Shown piece after piece: positions 13,174 through 25,600 of a DNA stretch of 64,000 bases. The stretch is taken from positions 186,001 through 250,000 of the forward strand of contig VWZF01002475.1 of assembly GCA_013396755.1 (NCBI GenBank), in the 5' to 3' direction. This DNA is from Sclerurus mexicanus (lineage: Eukaryota; Chordata; Aves; Passeriformes; Furnariidae). The notes under the pieces are model-generated. The model had not been told where the DNA came from. It did no database searches and saw nothing but the letters and a program-made list of their open reading frames with translations. The stretch's first letter is position 1, and each line of letters starts with the position of its first letter. The position numbers were made by a program, and so were the translations under genes.

Positions 13174-15507
13174 TGGCCTGAGAGTGACATGGGAGGGAAT
13201 GTTGTGGTGGAAAGAGGTGACTTTCATTCTAGGGTTGTTTTTATGGTGTACTGACAGAAAAACGAACACAGCGGTAAAATACGAATGTGTGTAAGGGAAC
13301 AAGCAAACCCCTTGGCTTTGTAAGTGGTTCTTCTAAGGCTTGTCAGAGGAGATGCTGATCCTCAGTGTTGGTCAGTGGGAGCTTAGTTTGGCAGTCTTCT
13401 GATGCTTGTTTAAGTTTTTATGTCATACTAATACAAGAATTAGAAAAATTTGGTGGTTTTGAGGGGTTGGTTTACTTAGAATAAAGAAAAAGCAGAGAGC
13501 TGCTGGAAATTTGGCCCTTACTTTAATGTGGACTGTGTGGGAGTTGCTCTCTCCTCTGCAGTGGATGTCAGGCTCATTTTGTAGCAGGGTAGTGGAAAGC
13601 AGGCTTATGCACTGATCTCCCCTTAGAGAATTAAATATTTAGATGGCAGAAGTCCTGTCAGAGCAACTAATTAATGTTTGGAAACACTTTTGAGGTGAGT
13701 GTTTATGTTTCCCCATTTTATAACCATGCGGAAAGGCAAGAAATTGATGCTCTTTGGGCACGAAGGTTGATTCTGTTGAAGGTTGGGTTCACCTTGGCCT
13801 GCTCTGATGCTCAGAAGAGATTCACTGTATACACCCTGCAATTTTAAGTGCTTCTCAGATTATATTAAACTTTAGAGAAGTCTGTATTACATGTTATTAA
13901 ATAAATCTGGACTGCCTTAATCATGAAAAACAAAAGTTTATTTTTTTTGTACTCTGAAGACAAAATAATGGGTTGGCTAACCTTCCTACATGAGCTTGAC
14001 TCCTTCATAATGTAATATTAAGTGCATAATGGCTCCTTATCTGTTTCTGTGCAAAATCCATTCCGCATTATTGGGCTCTACATAAATAAAGTTGTTTGCT
14101 TTTAAGGTTTTCTTTTGTGATGTTGTTGATATCCAACTAACGTTAACTTCTAGGGATCGCTCTTTCCTGAATGTGCAGGTCGTTCTCTTATAAGATGCAA
14201 GTTTTTGGTACAGAAAACCTATTTCTCCAGACTGTCTGCCCACATGATTTGTCCATAGATATGAATTTCTGAGTGCTTTTTAGCCTCAAGCATTGGCACG
14301 TTCATAGTAAAAATCTGTGTGAGCAGAAACTTGCACTGCAGAAGTGAAGACCAGAATATAACCATAGTGAAAAATGACACTAAGTAGAGCTGAAAGTTGA
14401 AATATCTCCTGGAATATTTCCATGTGAGAAATATTAAATTAATTGTTAAATAAATGCAACAAGAAGTGAGGTTTTTATGAGACTCAAAGAAGCTATTGAC
14501 TGATTACAATCTTGATTTCACCTTGGTATTTATACCAATCTTGGTATTTAGTGTGGTTCACACTGTCCTGGCAAATCCACTTACTCAGATTTTGTGAAAG
14601 AAATATTTCTGAGTCTTGTATCTGAAATCACACCTCAGCCCTTAATTATTCAGTTAGTCGATACTAGATTGTCCTAAAGTCATATAAAACACTATAAATG
14701 CTCTCATTCCTTACTGTATATATTACTTTGGTAGTTTTGAGTGACAAAACCATTTAGACACCGTGGCTGTTACCATATCATGGGTTGAAAGGTAAAAGAG
14801 TACATGATCATCGTTTTAATAGGAACACTCTGTGATTCATGGCTGGTGAATATTTCATGCACTTTGCATTTGCCTTTGTGCAGGAGGGTAAATGGAAAGT
14901 AAATCCATGTGTACTTTGGACAGTAAAAAGGCATTACTTTGTTACATCATATAAACATGTAGATTTGATTCTCTCTTTACTCATGCTGTAAAAAGAAAGT
15001 TTTAAAGTGTTTAGCCATACCTGAAAATGTAAATGCACGAGCCTAATGTAATGCTGAAGAAAAATTAAGACAAATGATACTGCATCCTTGCCACAAACTG
15101 CAGCTTGTACAAAATTCACTTTAGTTATTATACTGTGAATACGTGTGCTAAACCTCCTCTGTGTATGCACAATTTATGTTGAATGCAACATGAATCATTT
15201 TAATAGACCAAGCAAAAAGTCCCCAAAGTCAATTTTCAAATTATGAACCTTGGAACAGAATATAACAACAATGAACAACAAATAGTTCAGATTTTATTCT
15301 GAACTACAAATGAACCATTAAAGGTACAGTATACTCATTCAGAAAAAGTTTTTCCTTATCATCATAATGGCTAAAAAACATAACAGGAATGTTTCTTAAA
15401 GGTCAGTTCTAAATTTTCCCTTTTTTTGTGCCGTATTAAGAGGGACATTAATGAAAGCTGATGCCATGAAGATTTTAACATCTATTGTGACACTTTGAGC
15501 ATCTGTT

Positions 15508-15566
15508 GTGGTTAGATTCTGTCTCTGATCTGCCATGTAACCTCGAGAAATTATTTTGTAAGTCTG
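15508..15566 (+). repeat. Possible MIR-core SINE remnant
   Basis: The stretch 'attctgtctctgatctgcc', 'atgtaacctcgagaaatta' parallels the MIR core (ctctgccatgtgaccttgggcaaattac). Only the core is recognisable and the ends are lost. Confidence 0.4.
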
Positions 15567-16472
15567 CTTTTAGTGCTTTAAAATTCAGGAATCCATTCAG
15601 AATTACTGTTCAATGAATGGCTTGGCTGCAGATGGGTCATTTCAGAGGAAAGCCTTTTTGCTGCCTGATTACAGCTGTCCGGTGTTACCAGGACACAGCA
15701 AAGGTGGGAGCAGATGAGCAGAGGTTTTTTACAGGTTGGTGAGGAAGTAAAATCCAGTAGAAAGGAAGAAAGAGTATTTGAGTGTCATCTAAAACCTGGA
15801 CTTGGTAGGTCAGGCTGGCTGTCAGTCTAGAGTAGGTGACAGACTCTGCAGCTTATACAATGTGTGGGCTGCACGTAGACTTTTGCAAAGAAATTTCCAT
15901 GGTGACTTACATGCTTGGTTTTGCTCATCTTAAGAATTCAATTATTCCTCGTGTTTCTGAATACACAAACCTTACTGAGCTACATGTTAGGTGTGTTTTG
16001 TTTATCTGAGCCTTACTTGGTGGATGTTCTTACATATTGCCTAGTGAATTGGGATGCTCTGGGAGATGAAGTGGTTGTACCTCCTCCGGTTTTTAATCAT
16101 AATGCTTAATGGGAGATCTGTATCTCTTATTTTTTTCTCTTTTGTGCTTAAAAGGATTTGAATTAGCAACCTCGGTTCCTGAGGTGAGTGTTCAGAGCAG
16201 AACATTATATCTGAAGGAACCTTCTCTGTTTCTTTCCCTAAAATGCTCTAAGTAACCACTCAGTTGGAGACAGAAAAGATTATGCCATTCATTTGGGATG
16301 GTCTGGGCTTTGCTTCTTGTTTCATGGAAGAAGCATGAGAGTACAGCTGACATAGGTTAGTTACCACACAGGGCTTTGGATCATAGTTTGATGCTGTACT
16401 TTTGATGAGGGCCATGGATACAAGCTCAGTGCTCAGTGCTGACTGAGATCATCAGTGGCCTGGTGCATTCTT

Positions 16473-16667
16473 CCCTGTGAGGGTGGTGAGGTGCTGGCAC
16501 AGGGTATCTGCTGAAGCTGTGGCCGCCCCATCCCTGGAATTGTTCAGAGTCAGGTTGGATGGAGCTTTGAACAACCTGGTGTAGGGAAAGCTGTCCCTGC
16601 CTAGGGCAGGAGGCTTGTAAGGAGATGGTCTTTAAGGTCCCTTCTAAGCCAAACCATTCTATGATTT
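16473..16667 (+). mobile_element. CR1 LINE fragment, 3' end
   Basis: This is a sense-strand CR1 3' fragment of about 195 bp: 'gagggtggtgag', 'ccccatccctgg', 'caacctggt', 'tccctgcc', 'aaggtcccttc' in order, ending in a single CATTCTATGATT. It is more diverged than the copy at 10271 and has several small indels, so it is probably older. The 5' boundary is approximate. Confidence 0.9.
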
Positions 16668-19600
16668 AAATTAATTCTGCACAGGCAAGATGGCTAAAAG
16701 ACTTTGTGCAAGAGTCTTAATGCAAGGCACTCAAAGAGGTGCAGTTGGCATCTGGTGGACTGAGCATGGCCCCAGACATGTCTGGGTTCTGTGACCTGTC
16801 TCTTCTTCTGTCAAGTGTAAGGGTGGTTGCCCAGTTTTTAGTTCTGTATCATTACTCTTTTCAAATACAGTGAGGTGCACTGTCCAGAGGACAGGCAGAG
16901 GAAGGGTGTAATTAGTGTGTTTCACTGGGCTGCACTGAAGACTCAGCCAGGTGTGGAGGAGATTGGATGGTAGTTATGAATGAATGTCATTATTTTGACA
17001 GGATGATGAATTAGCATTTCTAGCTTTGGAGCCTGAGCTAAAGTGGTTTCATGTGGTCCGCTCAGCACAGGGGCCTGCAGCTTATGGCACCTTCAAAACA
17101 ACATCGTGTAGCCTGGAAACAAACAGGAGCAAACTGAAATGGAAAATGATCTGCTGAAAGGGATTCCGTTCAGGCCTTTACTTTGGCTGTCATCCCTCTG
17201 CTGCTTTTGACAGAGTATTTAAATCTTAAACATATTTACTTATTTAAAGCAAGTAATTTAACTTCTTAACTGCAAAATGCTTTTTTTAAAAAGGAAAGAT
17301 GAATTTTTCAGTGTGCTTTGGTTGCTGCCAGTTTTAATGGGAACCTTTCAAAACTTTACAGGAGTCAGGTATGACAAGGTGTTTACCTTTAAAAATGCAA
17401 GTAGGTATTTGCTTAAGCTTGCTAAATTACTGGATGGAGATCAGGAAATTAGGAACCACATATGTAACAGCACCATGTACTTTTCCAGTGCTAGCAGTTA
17501 CTTGGTGGGACTTTTTTTTTTAAGGTGGATAGTCATCTTATTCTTCGTGAGCAAGCGAAGTTAACACCTTTAGAAAATTGTTGTACAGCTCTTTATGGAG
17601 TCTTGAGAAGAAGCTCAGGTTTTTGTCTCATCTCTTTTTATTATTTTCGTATTTTTTTTGGACAGGTCCAGCACCATAACATGAGGCATTTGAAAAACTA
17701 AATTGAAACCAAATGCTTCTTAGTGTTAAAAGGCATGTAAATGGTTGGCTTACATATGCTCATTGCCTCATCTACTTCACTGATGGCATTTTTCAGTGCT
17801 GGATACATTCATTTATGAAATGATCATGGATTTAGTTGATTGTACAGATACTGTTGATTTTTTTTTAAACAAAATTCAGTACTTCTGGAGCCTTTTCGTT
17901 TCTTTTTAACCTGTCTCTGTCCTCCTAAAATTGCCTACTTAATCAAAGTCTTATAAATATAAACTTTCTCTGCCTTATTTTCTTGGCATATCCTTTCATA
18001 TAGGCCTGAGAGAATTAGTGAGTCATGGCTCGAAATGATCTGTGGTACCTTGTGCAATTCAGTGTTCTTTAACGGGTCAAATTTGCTGTCTAGCTGGGAG
18101 AAGACAGAATGAAGTAAACCAAAAAAGACTAAAAAATTGTACTAAATGGTATCATGGGAGGGGAGAAGAGGGGTATTTACCCTAAAATGATGCAAGGCCA
18201 ACAGGATTCTGTAAACTGTATAAGACAGTTTGTGGAACACAGCATAGGAACCATGGGCTTCCTATGCAAAACTGCACAGTCCTGACTGCTTTTAGCATTA
18301 GATGGGATAAAATGATTACAGATAGCTATAATAAAAGTATAAAACTACCTTGCTCATCAAAACTTAACTTTCCTTTTTAATTTCTGGAGAAAGAATTTGC
18401 CTTTGCATTTTGACTGAGTCAAATCTTGAACTGATTTTATGGTATCAAGGCAGAAGGTATGTTTTGGTTTTCTTGGGGGTTTCTGGTTTACTTCCTTGCC
18501 CACCATTCAGGGTACTAATTGTATGTCCATGACCCACAGAGGTCTAACCAAGATTGCCACAATGTCCTATCGTGCACGCTACTGAATTCTAAGGGACAGC
18601 CTGAGCATTGCAGAATGTGAATTTAATACTGGTGAAGAGGGAGTATGGATCAGCAGTCCATTGATGTTAGCCAGAACCAAAGGAGCAGTAAGATCAGAGA
18701 AGGAGCCCTATGGATTTGTCCAGGTTATGATCCACTTCATTGTTGTACTCTGCGATGCATGAGAACCTCTCTGACTGCTGGAGAAACAAACCAGACTTGC
18801 TGTAAAAATGAACAACAAAGTGTTGAAAATATTTTCATTTTCTTGTAGATTATAAGATATGGAAGTTATGAAAATTATGTGTATGTATGAAAAGACATTC
18901 TTTATATTCCAAAAGAGTAACAGTTATTCCAATATAATGGCACAACCCCCCCCTTTTTTTCTCAGCATCGTGCATTTTCTTCATTTTGTGATATATTATA
19001 TGGCTTTTTGGTGTAACTACACTTTTAGATCTTATTGAATAGAATTTATGTGTTGCCTTATGGAAAACTTGTTTCATAATTCATTAATTATTTACTATTA
19101 CTTGACCTCACAGTACATGAAAAAACCTAACCCATAACTGTAATTTCAATTCTCTCTAGTGTGAAATCAATCACTTTCCACATCTTTTATATTATTTAGA
19201 ATGTGAATGATGAAATTTTCTTGTGGATTTCTCCTGAGTTACTGGGAACTTTCAAACATTAGTGTGTGTGAAATGTGCAGGCTGTCCCCTGCAGACCTGG
19301 GCCAACTTCTGATTGCATTGCAAATGCTGCAAAAGCACGTGCGGTGGGTGAGCTGTCCCTTTTTGTCAGTGGTTTTGCTGGGGCTGGTGCTCAAAAAAGG
19401 CAGTCTGGGGCTGGTAAAGACCAGGAATATTTTATAAAATTCTTCTTTGTAGGATTTCTTTTTTCCTCTGTGTACAAGTATATATTTAGATAAGGACATA
19501 ACTTTTAATTAGTGCTTTGTTCTTATCCCTACAACCCAAATTCTTTGTGTTAATGATATCACAGGACAAGATGGACATGTACAGTTTCCAATGCTGATGG

Positions 19601-22600
19601 GAACTCCTTGGCAGCTGGATAATGCAGAGTTCACTTCTGGTATTTGTGTACCATGAGAGGAAGGTGATGGGTGTCGTGTTTATATTTACAGCTCAGGAGC
19701 AATTGAGGAACGCTGGGATGCATGCAAGGCAGTGCTGGAAGGTCTGCTGGTGATATTGTCATACACCTTCTGGTTTCTGTGACAGTCATTTCTGAAAATA
19801 CATGAGTGGGTAAAAGAAAAGGGGAAATCAGTAATGCACTTGAGATTTGGAGGGTACTTTTTGTCTGAAAATGTGCAAGAGAAGTATTATCAGAAATGAG
19901 TTTTTACACTATATTTTAAATAAGAGAAATGTTTGTGGAACAAATCATGTTTTTAGGTCAGTCTGCACAAGCACAGAAGAATAAGATTTTTGTCCTTGAC
20001 AAAAAATATTGCCTTTTATTATTAATTCCTTCTCCTTTTGCCTGCATGTATGTCCATATTTTTTTGCTCGATGAGACAGTTTATCAACAAAATATGCTCT
20101 TTCTCCATTTTTCTTTCAGTAGTTAAATACCAAATGTTGTAACTTCTAAAACATGTCCAGATTGCCAGATTGCATTTTATGCAAACTCCTGACTACTTTA
20201 GAAACCTATATAATCACATTAAGCAAAAACCACTCCAGCCATTCACGTATACACTCTTATGAACATCAGATGTAATTGATTAAGCAGCAAAAGCTTTCTA
20301 AGTATAGGTTTTCCTGATACCTGAGCATAGTTAGGAAAAAAATTCAGAGTACATGTAATATTATACAAGGAAATAAAGTTAATTTTCTTGACATATACAG
20401 TAGAATATATAGATGGAGTTTGGGAAAAAATAGTAGAATGAAAAGTGTAATGCTATTTTCCTAAGCCACATTTGCTAAATGCAGACTTTTGCAAGGTCAG
20501 CAGTTATGCTGGAGTTGAGCAGAAATGGCTTCAGTGGCTTTAACTTTACCAGTGCCCTTGATGAGGTGCAGAGTTGTCAGTATTCTCGTAAAATTCCTCA
20601 GTGATGGCTTCTTCTGTTCTCTTTATTTCCTTAAGTGAACATCTGTCTAATTGTTCACCTCCATTGCTTTAGTGCTTTCCTCATGCTTTCTCTGTTTCCA
20701 GACAATAAACTTTATTTTCTTCATAAGAATTCAGTCTACGCAAGGGTATTAGGCAGCTTGTTTGCACCTTTTAATTTCTGGAAGTTTTCCAGAAGGGCTT
20801 TTTGCTGTAGTTCCAATGGGTTCATCAGTGAATCATGTAACATAATGCAGCATTGTGTTTGGGTTTTTATCCGTTACCTTCTGTTTATAAACATCTGCTT
20901 GGAAATTTTCGTTTTGAATTTTTTTTTAATATGTTTTACATTTTTGCATGTGGCATATGGGTAAGATATATACAGTAGCTGCTATTTTTTCAGGTGTTCA
21001 GGTAGGTGCAGCCAGTATTTGCCTTAACATTTGGGAAAAGCCTAAGCTACTCGCTTAAACCTCAGAATTTTTAGGTAGAAGATGTGCCAGTTATTTAGCT
21101 ATGTAACAGTATCTGTTAAATTAAAACCGATTTAATAATTGAGTGGCTGCATTAAAATGAGGCATTAACACTTAGGATTGCAGGGTTGCAGAAGGTGTGT
21201 GAAAAGTCTTTCTGTCCAGTACAGGGAGTGCAGTTCACAAACTTAGGATGCTGCTTCTCTCTGGTTCTTTCTGTTCAGGTGGTTTTGCTGCTTTTTCGAA
21301 GCAGAAAGACAGTGGTGGTGCTTGGTTTTCTTCAGATTTAATTTCTTCCCTCTTATCTGTAAAGCATTTATATCAATCTTGCACACCTATTCTTCAGGCA
21401 AATATTTAACGTTAAAGATAGGTGGTTGTTATGCTTTTCTTGCTGCTTTGCTCGCTCTAATGGCAGCACTTCCTTGTTTTGTATGTACAAATACCTCTGC
21501 AAATATAGTTTTTAAGGCATATTCTTTATCCTTGTGACTATATTGTTCATGTGCAGGTTGCATTTAGGAAATAAGTTTTCTGTTAAGTTTAATGATGAGA
21601 GACTGTCCATTCTCCCTCTATATTGCTGCTTGAGATAATTATTTTCTGGAGCATTTTTGTTATCTTGAGATATTTATCAGAAAATTCATCTCTATTTAGT
21701 AAACGAAAATTTCAAAGCTTTTCATGTCAATGGGGCTTAGAAATAAAACATGGATTTTGGACTTCATTCACGTTTACAATGAAGCCGTTTTAACTTTCTT
21801 AATTATTAGAACAATGGGAAGTGACCTTCTGACCTCCCAGTCTGGGGCCGAATGCCATCAGCTTTGTGTGTCTATAAAATAAGACACGGTCTGGACTTTA
21901 ATCTCAGTTTTTAGACAACCTTGGCATTACCTTATGTTTTTAATGATATGTTTGGTTTTATATCTATATTTCTGACTACAAGGAGAACAAAATGATTCCT
22001 GAGATGGGTCACGTTTTCACACAAATTTAATTTCAGCCTTTGCATTTATTTTGTTCGTATTTGCTTTATCACACCATCTCTCTTTAGAAAGAAAGTTCTG
22101 CAAAACTTTCTCCTTTTGTGATCACAAATCAGGGGGCATAAATGGCAGGTTTCCATATTCTGGTGCTGATATTTTCTTGTGCATGCAAAAAGACTTCATA
22201 TTTTTGTCCAAGTCTATACTGTGTATATTAAGAAGCTGATCCTGCCAACCCTTGTACAAGAAATCTTTACTAATGTGATTCAGTCCTTTTATTTCACTTT
22301 CTAAAATTACATACATATCAATGTGACCATTTTCAATGTCTCTCTTAGCTTGGGAATGTGGACAGTCAGGCAAACAAAAGAATTTGTATATGTGTTTATT
22401 TTTTTTAGAGGATACTGTTTTGTAAGAAATCTGTGTTATATAGTTTAAATCTACAAGATTGTGACAGTAAGCTGCCAATTAAAATGCCCTAAATAGGTAT
22501 TTATTCAGTTCTTTAATTTCTCTGTCTTGTGTATTTATTTCTACTTATGTTGAAACATCCTGAAATTATTCATTACTAGAGAAGTGATGAATTTTAACCA

Positions 22601-25600
22601 TATTGATATTTTTGTTTTCCTAATATTAAGAGTGGAAGGAAAGAACTGCACCTTAAATCTCTTGGCAAGCTTTGACGTACTCCAAAATAGCTGCAATGCA
22701 TTGGTGAACCTGCAGACGTCACTATTCTGCCAATTAATTGTGCTGCACGAAATGTTCTATAGCGCTGTGACCACTTTTAAAATATACGTTGTTCCCATCT
22801 GGCAATTATAGCACTTTGTTTTTAATCTGAAACAATTTAATCAGATGTATTTTAATACTGTTGCTTCAATTTCAACACTCCACTAAAGGAAAGAGCATGC
22901 TTTCCTTTTTAACCCCTATGAGCCACGTCCTAAGACTTTTCTTTAATTATTAGTTATTGTTGTTTCAATACAGATTTATGAACGACTTATTTTCTGTCAT
23001 ATAACATACCATTTTTGAGCAACATTTTTCAATCTGAACATAGCTTCCAGGAGGGCAAGCTGCCCAGAACATCAGTGATCTCACAGTTATTACTTTGTGT
23101 CATATATAATCTTGTTTTTTCCTGCAACAAATAAATCTTTGGGCCTCCCTGCAAAAAACATTTGTGGTTACAGTATAATAAAAATAAACCGTTTGTCGTG
23201 ACTGCAGCTGACATTTATCAGCCTATTTGTGGGTGCTCTTTCTCTCTCTGTATAATACGGAACATAATTTGTCACTTTGTAAATACATTCCAGCCTAAAT
23301 CCCTGCCAGCATCTGTTAGTGTTTGAAGGATTAATGCACTGCACAGTGCATGTCTGCACTTTCAGGCAACAACATAGCTTATGATTATGGATCATGAGAG
23401 AACAGGGAAAAAGGGTTCATTTTGTATTTACTTAAACATTGTTGCCCTTTTGACCATCATGCTTTTCTCGTCTTGTTTGTCTTCTGGAGTAAGGATGGTA
23501 ACTTCCCCTCTGTCTGGAACAGCTGCGAGTGAAATCCTGCTCTGAGTTTTATACACCAGCTCTGTAGAGCCGTATGTATAAAATAACCCATTTTTAATTT
23601 TATGGGTAATTAACAACAATAATAATGTATTGCAAGAGGAATGTCACTGGTTTAGTCCTTTTAGAAATTCCAGTTTTTCCCCCGTCCTCTGCCATTTCCA
23701 ACAAATCCATTCCCCTATTGCCTCCTACGTTGCTTACTTGTCAGCAGCCCATAAACTGGGTGTATTTAACCTTAAAAACTTCAAATTGAGGGAGTTTTTA
23801 AAAGAAAAAAGCCTGTAATTTCTGAATTAGCCTGATGCCGTTTGCCTTGTTGCTCTTTTTGAAAACACATTGTGGTATCACTTTGGATCTTTGCAGAATG
23901 AAAGGAATTGAAAGCATCCGAACAGGAGTCTCTCCACAGCTGAGATTCTGCTACACGTTCCCAGGCTCCCTCGATCATTCTCTAAACAAGGAGATATGTT
24001 TATTAGAATAGTAAACCATACACATGTAATATATGGCCAAGATTATTTGAGATCCCCCAAGATAAATTCAAATGGGCTTTACAGGAATGGGCGTTTGGAG
24101 ACGGAAAGAAGTGATCTATATCCAGGGAAAGAAAAAAAATCCGGCTTAAAAGTAGGCTCCCAAGTAAATACCCGCAGTTCGTGTACACTGAGAGCTAAAC
24201 AAATTCCTATTGCCAAAAGCTACAGTAAATTTTTTTTATTTTTAATGCATGTGATTTCTTGTTATTGAAGCAAATGTGTACTCATGCAATGGAACCATGT
24301 GCATCCAGGAAAAATCAGGGCATTTGGAGCCTACTAATTGAAGCATTCTGAAATTACAGTCCAGCCTTTTTTGTGTGTGTTTTTGTTCTCTCTGCTTAAG
24401 GAATAAATAATTTTTAAAATGTCCTTAGGAGACTGACTTCTCTTGCTCCTTTTAAGAATGATTTAGGATTGCTGGGACATAGTTTACTTCACTAAAGATA
24501 TTAATTTCATAAAAAAATGCAGATGTTTTCCCTTTTTTCCTTTCTAATTAAGTTCAGAAGATATGAAAGGCCAAATTTACAGAGATACTGATCTAAGAGT
24601 TAACTAATATAAAGATTGTGAAATAACGGTATTGCTTATTTTAGTGGTAAGTGGTATTTATTACAGAAGATTTATTAAAAAAGGATATTAAAATCTGAAA
24701 AAATGAAGCAACCACAAAGAAATGAGTATTTTGCATTTCTTTTTGTATGTAGGCATTTACTAATAGAAAGAGATACAGTTTTAAAATTATTGGGGAATTT
24801 AAAATGATGATTACATGAGCAAAGAAGCCCTTTTATGTCTAAGTTAAGTATACAAAGCATACCTGGAGACTTTAGCCATGTTTTTGTGTTTGTGACAGGG
24901 ATTTTAAATTATAAGTAAATTAGTTATTTGGAGGAAGGAAAAATATTGCTGTGAACAGCAATGTGTTTAAATGTGAGGACCAAATGCCAGGTTGGTATTT
25001 GGCATCCTCAGAAACTGAACTCCTTTGTGTCAGGTTGTCCTTATCGCTTTTCCACTTCTCACCTTCAGAATTTCAGCGGCTCATTTGTTGCCTTTACAGT
25101 TAATCTCTATCCAAGGGAAGATCCAGACTTCTCTGTTGCTTTTATAACACAGCTGAGCTCAACAGTTACATTTCCTGTTCAGGTGTTCCTTCCAGGATAT
25201 TGTGTGTGTGTATCTTCCATTGCAACTTTGGAACATTCATTTGCAGGGCAATCCTAAAACAGCTCCAGGGCTTCAGGTCTTTCTGAAGAGGTCTCTTACC
25301 ACTCTAAGCTGTAGATGATGCCAAAAAGATCTGGATGCTCCCCAAGCATCCAGAAGGGATAGAGACAAAGACAACAATACTACTCATAATTCATTCTTCA
25401 TGATAAGATGTCAGTCCAAGGATGATCAGCAATCCGAGCAGTTTGCACGCTCATTCTGAGCCATTAAGTCTCGATTTATGCGCTGTTCACTTGACTTGGA
25501 TGAAGGCAACCCCTGAAGGAATTCCATTTTTGTGAGGAACAGGAAGATCTAGTTACTTAAGCAGGAAGAACCAGGCTTTACAAATTCAGGTTTTGGGAGA

